The position numbers and the translations under genes are program-made. This document shows, in pieces, positions 37,922 through 47,231 of a stretch of DNA of 64,000 nucleotides (its first letter is position 1; every line of letters starts with the position of its first letter). Source of the DNA: Tetranychus cinnabarinus. Taxonomy: Eukaryota > Arthropoda > Arachnida > Trombidiformes > Tetranychidae. The notes under the pieces were generated by a model. That model did not search any database, was not told the DNA's origin, and saw only the letters and a list, made by a program, of their open reading frames with translations. The stretch is from NCBI GenBank assembly GCA_022266195.1, contig WHVY01000003.1, positions 6,572,001 through 6,636,000 of the forward strand, in the 5' to 3' direction.

Positions 37922-40021
37922 ATGAACATCGATAAATTGCCTGATGACTGCTTATTACATATATTCAATTTTTTCGATAAATTTGGGACACTTCTCAATT
38001 GCTCTCACGGTAAGTCTAGTTTTCATCTGAATCAAAGTGAATAATATAGGAAATCTCAGCTTTATCACTGGATTAGAGCAAAATATGAAACAAATTATCA
38101 ATATCGCTCCACTAGAGCCTCCTTGAATCAACACCATTTCTCACACATCCATAACTTTTTATCCTCTATATGACTATGCTTTCTACACCGTACATCACTG
38201 CCATCCATTGAATAATTTAGGGTGAGCTACAGACTGACCAAATGAATTGTCATTTGATAGAGCTTTATTTTCTTCATCTTTCATCATTTTTAGTTGTTCA
38301 ATATCTTTATTTTTTAACTTTTTTCATCGTTGTGTGTGTATGCGAGAAACGATTCTAGTTTTAGCTACGAATTAATAGTGTGAATAGTGGGGTTTCAAGT
38401 AGCTCTTTTACTTACTGATATTAATATTTTTATTTTGAATATTTTAGTTTGTGAAAGATGGAAATATTTGGTTCTTCAGAGACTATCAAATGTTAAGTAT
38501 TTAGCGGGTGAGTATAAATGCTAAAGTGAACACAATTTTGATTACAAATTCATTTGGGTGAAGATAATAAATTGATGTATTTTAAATTAGATTGTGGTCA
38601 GATTGAAAGTTATCCTGTCAGCAATACTATATTAGGTGAGAGTCTAGTTACACGGACACATATAATAAACAGTGCTATAGATTCAAATAAATAATCGTTT
38701 ATTATCGCGCTCTAGGTCGGACTAGGTTAGGTTAGGTTAGATTAGGTTAGGTTAGATTAGGTTAGGTTAGGTTAGGTTTGGTTAGGTTCGGGTGGGCTTG
38801 GATGGCCTGGGGCCTCAATTAAAGCCTTTGTTATTGTTTTGTGTCCGTATAACTAGACTGTTACCCTATATTATATGGATACGAGGATCCGCTGAACCTG
38901 ATTGAACGATTACAATGGTTTCCTAAACTTAAGGTTAGTTTAATTTAATTTTGAAATGTTGTTTTGGAATCTCATGAAGTTTATTTTTCTCTAGATCATA
39001 GAAAATAGTTCTGATCCTGATTGTTTCTCGAATCCAACCGTCGAAGGATTCCTTTTTTTTCAAGTAAATTTAGACAACTTTACTAATTGTAATCCATCAC
39101 TCAAAATGTTAGCAATCAACGGCCTCTATGATTTTTTTGCCAACGATATCCAAGGACCCATGTTAACTCAGCTACACATGGGTTCTTGTTCTATTTCCAA
39201 GTTCAGTAAATATGCTAAATATTTTCCAAATTTGAAGCGACTTCACATTGAACACCATACACGTATGTTATATTTTTTTGTGTAAAAATAATTAGTATTT
39301 TCACTTTTGTGTATCTTCTTGCTTATAAAACAGTTGACAATTTTGAAGACAGTTTCTACACTGGACCTACTCTTGAAAAGCTAGAAATTTTAGAAGTAAT
39401 TGGCTCTTCTCAATGGGGATCTCAATATGATTATCATGGATTCAGCCTTGCCGATAAGTGCCCAGTTCTGAAAAGTGCATATCATTATATTGATCGCGAT
39501 GATGAGTTTTGTGTCAACACTGGAATTAAAAATCCTTTTTTAGAAGATTTAGTTTTACAACTTGTTAGTATTTTTAATAGTCCAAGTTTTATATTTTCTC
39601 GATGTTACATCTTTTATTTTTACTTACATTACAGAGTGGTCTTGTCGAACAAAATTGGTCGGTTTTGCGACGTGTATTGTACAAGTACCCAAATTTGAAA
39701 CATTTGGCTATCAGAAATGGCCATGACTGCATCTCACATGGAAACGTTCTTGAAATTATACATCGGTTACCTCATATAACTCTTATCGACATCAGAGACT
39801 CAGTAAAAGTGGACGAAAATACAACACGATACATTGAACAATTCTGCAGGGATCACAATCGTTCAATTTCATTATATTACCAGAAAAGGCCTAAGATATC
39901 AAAGAATTGGCCTCATTTATCTGCTAAGACAACGCGCATTGATCGCGTACTTGATTTTATGAAACACTGTTTTCTAAAAGATGATAATGATTTGCCATAT
40001 CTGTTGGATCCTGGTGAATAA
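37922..40021 (+). CDS. F-box/leucine-rich-repeat protein, copy A, interrupted by a mobile element
   Basis: F-box proteins bring substrates to SCF ubiquitin ligases. Exons: 37922-38009, 38448-38507, 38591-38635, 38857-38933, 38995-39262, 39334-39563, 39635-40021, giving 384 residues. Residues 1-50 form the F-box (MNIDKLPDDCLLHIFNFF, then NCSHVCERWKYL). Irregular leucine-rich repeats follow (YFPNLKRLHIE, LEKLEILEV, YPNLKHLAIR, LPHITLIDIRD). The third exon of the ancestral gene contains a 231-bp element. Read straight through, the frame meets a stop within it. Using the donor at 38636 and the AG at 38855-38856 restores the frame and adds six codons relative to copy B. All other exons are intact, which suggests the gene still works. 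No substrate is known. Confidence 0.8.
38635..38865 (+). mobile_element. Non-autonomous DNA transposon acting as a candidate new intron
   Basis: The 231-bp element is flanked by an 8-bp target duplication, CTATATTA, at 38627-38634 and 38866-38873. The paralogue has a single CTATATTA (42662-42669) and no insert. Terminal inverted repeats at 38635-38659 and 38841-38865 agree at 22 of 25 positions; both have GGT at the outer end and CTAGTTA then ACGGACAC inside. An 8-bp duplication fits the hAT superfamily among others. There is no transposase. The left end supplies GTGAGA as a donor and the right repeat supplies CTAG as an acceptor after a T-rich tract. Confidence 0.88.
38723..38788 (+). repeat. 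TTAGG-type telomere-like array inside the element
   Basis: About 13 five-base units of TAGGT/TTAGG with a few changed units (TAGAT twice, one TTGGT). TTAGG is the ancestral arthropod telomere repeat. Here it is internal to the 231-bp element, so it is interstitial and not a chromosome end. Confidence 0.85.
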
Positions 40022-40071
40022 ATAGTCAAACGTACAAGGCTATGATATTACAGATTTGCTTGAATGCATAA

Positions 40072-40353
40072 AATTTCAGAAAACTAACCACGCTGAAGTT
40101 CAAAAGAGAAGCACCCAGTCCTAACAATGGTTCGCACTCCGGTGTACCACTTTCAACATCATCTTCATCAGTACTTTCGAACAATGACCACTTACCAAGA
40201 CTACCGGATCAAGAACCATACACTCCACCCTTCAGATCTCGAGATGGTAGGAGTAACTTATCATCAAAAAATGAAAAAATTAAACCATCTGTTGTCCCCG
40301 ATCTTCCAAGATTAGGTAGAGGACGAGCTCGTGAGTCTAGACCTAACCTCTAA
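40072..40353 (+). other. Orphan coding-like block (exon or gene fragment)
   Basis: A frame of about 93 codons has no early ATG and ends in TAA at 40351-40353. Its translation has the look of a disordered protein tail: KREAPSPNNGSHSGVPLS, then a run of Ser, PRLPDQEPYTPPFRSRDG and LGRGRARESRPNL. A CAG acceptor is possible at 40077-40079. It does not continue the F-box gene in frame: the only nearby donor, at the end of that gene, gives the wrong phase. Copy B has no equivalent downstream. It may be a captured 3' exon of an unrelated gene or the end of a degraded element. I do not recognise the family. Confidence 0.45.
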
Positions 40354-40604
40354 CGTATTAAGTTAGTGAATATATTTTATATTGATATTTTTTTATTCAA
40401 TTCACATTTGCTCTAATCAGCTATCTAACAGCTTAATTTTATAGCTGTCCAATTATTGGTTTTCATGTTTCATTTCACTTGTAAATTTTTCATTGTGATG
40501 ATTAAAGTTCTTCACAACAATTCTTCACCAATCATAAAAAGCAGTTTATCTGTTTCATTGAGAGGATTAGCTAAAGAAATTACCTGATAGCTTACGTAAC
40601 GAAA

Positions 40605-40890
40605 CGTTTTCTAGGAAGCATTCTAAAAAATAAGATTAAGATATTTGATTGACTTATTAAATGAACTACAAACTTCTTCAGTAAGTTAAAGAAACATTGT
40701 TTAAAGTTTTCGTTGGATAACAAAATTTTTCATCTCGATAAATAGCAGAAATGAGCTATTAGAATAGCCTCTGAATAAGATTTTTATCAACATTATTACA
40801 CATTTTTATCAATTTAATCAGATTGTTCCTTATTTGCATTATTTTTTCATCACACATTGATAATTGATAATCAACTCTTGTTTCCATTTC
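40605..40890 (+). repeat. Duplicate of the 5' flank of F-box copy A
   Basis: The sequence follows 37585-37870 closely (AGGAAGCATTCTAAAAAA at the left, then ATCAACTCTTGTTTCCATTTC at the right), but no F-box exon follows; a transposon begins 36 bases later. Parts of the same flank appear a third time at about 41604-41710 and 41887-42050, the actual upstream region of copy B. The order indicates repeated unequal duplication. Confidence 0.8.
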
Positions 40891-40926
40891 TTCCATTCCG
40901 TTTCCAATTTTTTTTACCACAGAATA

Positions 40927-41432
40927 CCGGGTATGGCATAAGTCAGGTACAGCATATTTTCGTGAATAACTTTTGAACCGATAGAGATATTTCGAAACAG
41001 TTTTTTTCATTGTAATCAGCACTTCTTCGGTTGTCATTTGACTATATGTTCAAAGTGCCAACCTTCACTAGCGATCGTTCTGACATGAAAAATGCAAAAA
41101 TTGTCTTAAAATGAAAAATTTGAGAATCGCCGTTTTTCTACCTATGCCTTTATCGCTTCGTTGCTAGGTGCTTATGAGCCTTCGTGGCACTTGGCCAGTT
41201 CCTTTTAGTGGCTTTGATGCCGTTTTTGTAGAGATAATTTCGTTTTATAAAAAATGTGCGATCTTTGCCGCTAAGATTGGCCATTTTTCAAAATTAGAAT
41301 TTTTAACTAGAAACTATTAAAAAACTCAACCGACGGCTCGAGAAAAAGACCCAAAAAATTTGATGGCGATATCTATCAGAGTTACTGAGAAAAAGCGAAA
41401 AATATGCTGTACGTGACTTTTGCCAAACCCGG
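40927..41432. mobile_element. 506-bp non-autonomous DNA transposon with TA duplication
   Basis: It begins CCGGGTATGGCATAAGTCA and ends with the inverted counterpart TGACTTTTGCCAAACCCGG. The inverted repeats run about 38 bases with scattered mismatches and share GTACAGCATATTTT. It is flanked by TA on both sides, as for Tc1/mariner-type insertions. No transposase is present. It sits in duplicated F-box 5' flank. Confidence 0.75.
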
Positions 41433-42049
41433 TATAACGTGTCAGATATGTCTGTCAAGCCTTTCGTTTCGCAAATGCTACGTTTGAAAGTTACAGGGTG
41501 ACAAAGTATCAATTTTTGCATAGGTTAAGTTTTTTACTCACCATATTAATCAGCATTGAAAAAGACAAAATCTAGTAAAAATTTTGATGCATTCGAAAAA
41601 ATTTGACTTATTAAATGAACCACAAACTTCTTCAGTAAGTTAAAGAAACATTGTTTGAAGTTTTCGTCAAATAACAAAATTTTAATCTCGATAAATAGCA
41701 AAAATGAGCTATTTTCCCTAAAGATTTTCTGATATTTCACTGTATTCTTAGTTTGCAATCATTCACATTAAAAGCCTATTTATTAGAATAATAGATTAGA
41801 GTATTTGTTTGGAATCTGAATCTGATTCTGACTTTTACATCTATTGATAAAACTTTCAGACAAGATTTCAATGCAAAAATATAATCCAAATGTGAATAAG
41901 ATTTTTATCAACATTTTTACACCTTTTTTCGATATAATCAGATTGTTCCTTAGTTTCATCATTTTTTCATCAAACATTGATTGATAATCAACTCTTACTT
42001 TTAAGTATATCATCTTGTATTGATCGTGACATCTTTCCATGTTTTTAAC

Positions 42050-43851
42050 ATGAACATCGATAAATTGCCTGATGACTGCTTATTACATATATTCAATTTT
42101 TTCAGTAAATTTGGGACACTTCTAAATTGCTCTCAAGGTAAGTCTAGTTTTCATCTGAATCAAAGTGCCTAATATAGGAAAGCTCAGCTCATTTCCTCTA
42201 TCAATGGAACTCTTAGTCTACCAATTTTTCAGTTAAAAGCGTTAGACTAACAAGAGAGACACTGTATAGTGAAAGCTTTGGACTGACCAAATAAATTTTT
42301 GGTTTAATAGCAACTTATTTAGCGCCTTTATAGTGTTTAATAGTTCAATACTTTCATTTTCTGGTTTTTTATCGTTGGTATGTGTGATGAGAAAAAAGTA
42401 TCCTAGGTTTCCTTATGTTTAAGATGTGAATGGTATGGTTTCAAGTAGCTGTTTACTTATTTTGTTTTGAATATTTTAGTTTGCGAAAGATGGAAATATT
42501 TGGTTTTTCAGAGGCTATCAAATGTTAAGTATTTAGCGGGTGAGTTTAAATTTTAAAGTTAACACAATTTTGATAGCAAATAAATTTGCATAATAATGAT
42601 AATATTTTATTGCTTTTTTAATTTAGATTATGGACCGATTGAAAGTTATCCTGTTAGAAATACTATATTATATGAACATGAAAATCAGCGAGACCTGGTT
42701 GAACGATTAGAATGGTTTCCTAAACTTAAGGTTAGTTTTATTTAATTTTGAAATTTAAAAGACAGATGGTGATAGCCTATGAATCTCATGAAGTTTATTT
42801 TTCTCTAGATCATAGAAAGTGGCACTGATCCTGATTGTTTCTCGAATCCAACCGTCGAAGGATTCCTTTTTTCCCTTTCAAATTCAGAAAACTTTACTAA
42901 TTGTAATTCATCACTCAAAATGTTAGCAGTCGACGGCCTCTATGATTTTTATGCCAATGATATCCAAGGACCAATGCTAGATCAATTACACTTAAATTCT
43001 TGTTCTATTTCCAAGTTCAGTAAATATGCTAAATATTTTCCAAATTTGAAGCGACTTCACATTGAACACCATACACGTAAGTTAGATTTGTTTTTCATTT
43101 AATTAGCTTTTCACTTATTCTCGTGTATATCTTTTTGCTTTTGCTCAACAGTTGACGATTTTGAAGACAGTTTCTACACTGGACCATCTCTTGAAAAGCT
43201 AGAAATTTTAGAAGTAATTGGCTCTTCTCAATGGGGAGCTCAATATGATTATCATGGATTCAGCCTTGCCGATAAGTGTCCAGTTTTGAAAAGTGCATAT
43301 CATTATATTGATCGCGATGATGAGTTTTGGGTCAACAGTGGAATCAAAAATCATTTTTTAGAAGATTTAGTTATACAACTTGTTAGTATATAATCTAAGG
43401 TTTTGGTTCTCTCGATGTTACACCGTTATTATTACTATTATTATTTTTGCTTATATTACAGAGTGGGCATGCCTACCCAAATTGGTCGATTTTGCGACGT
43501 GTATTGTGCAAGTACCCAAATTTGAAACATTTGGCCATCAGAAGAGGTTATGACTGTATCTCACATGAAAATGTTCTTGAAATTATACATATGTTACCTC
43601 ATATAACCCTTATTGATATCAGAGACTCGAAAAAAGTGGACGAAAATACAACAAGATACATTGATCAATATTGTAGAGACCACAATCGTTCGATTTCATT
43701 ATATTACCAAAAAAGACCTAAAATATCAAAGAACTGGCCTCATTTATCAACTAAAAGAACGCGCATTGGTCGCGGACTTGATTTCATGAAACACTGTTTT
43801 CTAAAAACGTATTGTAATGATTTTCCATACCTGTTGGATCCTGATGAATAA
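42050..43851 (+). CDS. F-box/leucine-rich-repeat protein, copy B
   Basis: This is the tandem paralogue of copy A, about 4.1 kb downstream. Exons: 42050-42137, 42480-42539, 42627-42730, 42809-43076, 43152-43381, 43462-43851, giving 379 residues. The F-box (MNIDKLPDDCLLHIFNFF, VCERWKYL) and the following leucine-rich repeats correspond to copy A residue by residue. Exon 3 is uninterrupted and gives the ancestral empty site for the element in copy A (NTILYEHENQRDLVERLEWF). Exons 4-6 are very similar to copy A, whereas intron 1 has diverged more, suggesting selection on the protein. The role is inferred from the F-box: a substrate adaptor of an SCF ligase. Confidence 0.85.
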
Positions 43852-44321
43852 AGCACAGTCATATATATAAGTGCGAATCACTAAAAAAAAATCACTAGTA
43901 ATCACTTGTAATCAGATGAAAAGCCTAAATAATAGCTTTGGAAAATGTAGTTGAATTTTCAACTAACACCAAAGTTGGATCTCACAAGTTAGCACAACAA
44001 TAAATAACAAATAAATCAGTAAATCCTAACAAAGATAATATCGATAAAATTTTTACATAACTTAGAACCCATAAGCTGTGATAGCGCTGTTAAAGGTTCT
44101 TTGTCATCACACGATAGTTATAACAACATTAAACGATAATTGATACTGAAATGAGCGAAAGTTCCCTGCCTGATACACCCTGTACTGGATTTTATCGTAT
44201 TGTTTATTGAAAGGCCAAATAAAATTGAGCTTTTGAAACGAAGTTTATAAGCAGTAGACTGCGTATTGATTGTGAAAAGTTAATTTTTAGCATTTTCGTC
44301 AGCAATTGACCGGTGTCTATA

Positions 44322-44461
44322 CAGTACAATACCCGATTAAAGCACTTCAGAAACTGACAGTGCTTAAGATTTGGGTAATGAGAGGATTTTATAAAATTTG
44401 TCAATTTGTAAAAAATCATTGATGGCGACTGTGAAAATTGCTTTAACCGGGTATTGTACTG
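44322..44461. mobile_element. 140-bp MITE with TA duplication
   Basis: The ends CAGTACAATACCCGATTAAA and the inverted CTTTAACCGGGTATTGTACTG form inverted repeats of about 23 bases. TA dinucleotides flank both sides. It is short and non-coding, a Tc1/mariner-like MITE, distinct from the 506-bp element. Confidence 0.75.
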
Positions 44462-44804
44462 TAGTTTGATTGATGCAAAAAAAATAAGTTGTTACTAAAA
44501 AGCACAATTGACACAATTGTTTCATCTATGTACAAAGGAGTAATGAAAAAAAAACCTAAAATCTACATTCTTCCACGAAACATTAGATTTAATTATTGAC
44601 TATAACATTGTAATATGATTGAATACTTAAGAAAATCTGAGTTTGTTCATTTAATAATGAATATTCTTCTAACACTTAAGATTTATGTTAAAGTCAACAT
44701 TTAATTTAATCTTTTCAAATGTAAAGTGAACCCAAAAAACAAAATCATTATTTACTTTTTGTGCATTCTTTGGAATAAGCTTACGTAAGCTGAATAAACT
44801 CATG

Positions 44805-44812
44805 GGTATAAA
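44805..44812 (+). promoter_or_regulatory. TATA box of the small secreted protein gene
   Basis: GGTATAAAA lies about 95 bases before the ATG at 44901, with initiator-like sequence (TCACTT near 44837, TCAGTC near 44853) between them. Confidence 0.45.
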
Positions 44813-44900
44813 AAAGGAACGATTCTGTAACTGTAATTCACTTGTTTCTTCATCAGTCAATCGTTTTAATTCCAAGTTTTTTCACTATCAGTTTATAAAA

Positions 44901-45215
44901 ATGTATTCTTCTTCATTCCCAGTAATCATCTTTGTGTTCATCATAATCTTCTCAGATGTACATTGCGCTAAACAGCAAGGCGACGAAGACAACACGAAGT
45001 TTGTAAAGCAATGCAATAAAGATAAGTCGAGTGAATGTATTGATGGTAGAGAAGCGAGCGATAGGGGGATATAAGACTTTTGTGTTGACCTGCATCGTTC
45101 AGAACTGCAAATGATGAAATTGACGCTTGATAAAGCTGTAATGCAATGTGAAAACATCGTCAAATACAGAACAGAGGAATATTGTGATTTGGTTGGCCAA
45201 TACTGCACACAATAA
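44901..45215 (+). pseudogene. Small cysteine-containing secreted protein with an in-frame stop
   Basis: The ATG at 44901 opens a clear signal peptide (MYSSSFPVIIFVFIIIFSDV, cleavage near HCA). The frame meets TAA at 45072-45074 after 57 codons. The same frame then continues without a stop for 46 more codons to a second TAA at 45213-45215, and this second part keeps evenly spaced cysteines (DFCVDLH, AVMQCENI, EEYCDLVGQYC). That pattern points to one ancestral protein of about 104 residues broken by a single nonsense change. A short truncated secreted product, or a spliced-out stop, is possible. The family is not recognised; small Cys-bearing secreted proteins are frequent in mite saliva and cuticle. 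Confidence 0.55.
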
Positions 45216-47231
45216 TCTAGATTGGTAACTTGAATATTCAGTGATTTAAAATGAACTCAAGATTTTTGTATTTTTACCATTTTAAATCCGGGGTCCATAT
45301 CATTCCATTGTTATTATCATGAATAATTATTAATAATTATTGTTGTTACTATCTGTAATATGCTGTTAGAATAAAGTAAATTTGATTAAGCAATAAGATC
45401 ATCTCAATGATTTTTTCAAAAATTTGTGATATCCATTGAAAAATTACTAGAACTATCCAGAACTAAATCTGTATCCCCTAAAAGTTCCATTCGGTGCATA
45501 GACTTGAAACATGGTCAGAAATGGGTCACGAAACACGATTAAGACATTTTTTACCTATTTCTCACAATTTATATGCTATTGTATATTAAATATGGATTCA
45601 GCACTACTTTTTGATAATACTTGATACTTACGGATAGCAAATTTTTCTATTTTCAAGTAAAATCTGAGATTCTTTTTCCCTTTGATGTAACTTTTTTTTA
45701 CTGTACTCTAAATGCCCACCTAGCTGGCAAGCTTTGTGGTGAAGGCCAGCCACCAAGCTGCTCAGACAGTATTTGTGCTCTGCTGTTTTTCAATTAATCA
45801 TACTTTGCACGGCTGCCAAAAATGGTTCGAAGAATTTGACATCATTACGTTTTATTAAAACTATTATTTGAGTTTTGATGCAAAAATTGTAAGTTGTTAT
45901 AAGTAACATGCTGAGTAAGGGATAAATAATAGTAAATGAACCTGAATGAACCTTCGTTTTCCTTCTCACCTGAGCCATTCAGTATTTACCTTCTCATGCT
46001 TAGTTTGACTTCGAAAGCTGTTCAAATTGTATTTTAAAAGAATAGTTATGCGCGAGGAAAAATCGAGTAACTTTGCCCTTTTGAATGTTTTTTTTTCTAA
46101 TGAATCAACACTTAGATTGTTAATATCTCTGTTCATTTCCATTCTCTATGATTCACTCTTATTGGGCGGATTTTTCTTTGTCTGGAATCACTTGAGAATT
46201 TGATATTCAAATTATCGTTTGTTTACATTTTGAAGTTTGCTCGCAATTGTTTTTCAATTGAACACCCCTTTCAATCAACAGCTGTTATTCAAATGTACTA
46301 ATGAACGCTTTTATGTTTATTACGCAGTAATTTTTTGCCAAATTTTGTGATTCTAATTGGATATTAATTGTTATCTTTAATATATTGATTCTAGAAATTG
46401 GCAGCTTCATTTAGGCCAAAAAATTGGAAAATTACAGTGTCATTGAGATGGTAAGTTGATTGTCATTATCTAAGATTTTAAAAGCTTCATCATGATAGGT
46501 TCACTTTTCCACAGTAAATAAGATTGTGTATTTACATTTTGATTGTGATGATTTATTATCGGTGATTTTGATTAATCAGAAAGATCTATGGCAGTCATAT
46601 TTGTCAATTTTGATTGATTCCTTATGTTTATTCTCGCCATTTCTTGCAGCCAAGGTTAAAACCTGAACAGATATTTTGTACCATTCCTGTTACATCAATT
46701 ATGGAGCCAACAACCAAATGAAAGCGATCCCCAATTCAGGCCAGGATTTATGGCACTTTCTTGTTCTAAGGTGATACATATTACTGACATTAATCAATGG
46801 TTGTCAAATGAAAGATTAAAAAATTTCATCGTCACATTTTAATCGGATGGAAGCGAGGAAAGATCAATGGAATATCTATCCAACCACTATTTTCAGGCTT
46901 TTATCTTGCAGATTTCGCCTGATTAATCATTACTCATCAAGTTTATCAAAGCTGGAGGAAAAATATAGTAAGATCGAAATTTCAATAGAAATGGACTATT
47001 GTTGGAATTAAGGTGGCATTTGACATGATAGGAAAGATCGTTCCATGAATCTACTCAAGATGGGTTAAAATCACAACTCATTTCATAGTCTTTTGGTGCT
47101 TCAATAAGAGGTTCAGGCTGGTAAATTGAAACGACAATCATATTGTCTTTTTATTATCTACTATGGTAAGTTGAATGTATTAAACATATTTAGTTTGACT
47201 CATTAATTACAAGAAATTATTAACTTTACAA
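45216..47231. other. Intergenic region without recognisable genes
   Basis: About 2 kb with no frame that resembles a known protein. It includes the 3' flank of the secreted-protein locus (AATAAA at about 45371) and the 3' flank of the minus-strand gene to the right. Confidence 0.45.

Noticed and set aside
38723..38788. TTAGG array as a true telomere or assembly end
   Set aside because: It lies inside a bounded transposon with unique gene sequence on both sides.
45072..45074. The TAA in the secreted-protein frame as a recoded or readthrough codon
   Set aside because: TAA is not a selenocysteine codon and no readthrough context is evident; a nonsense mutation is simpler.
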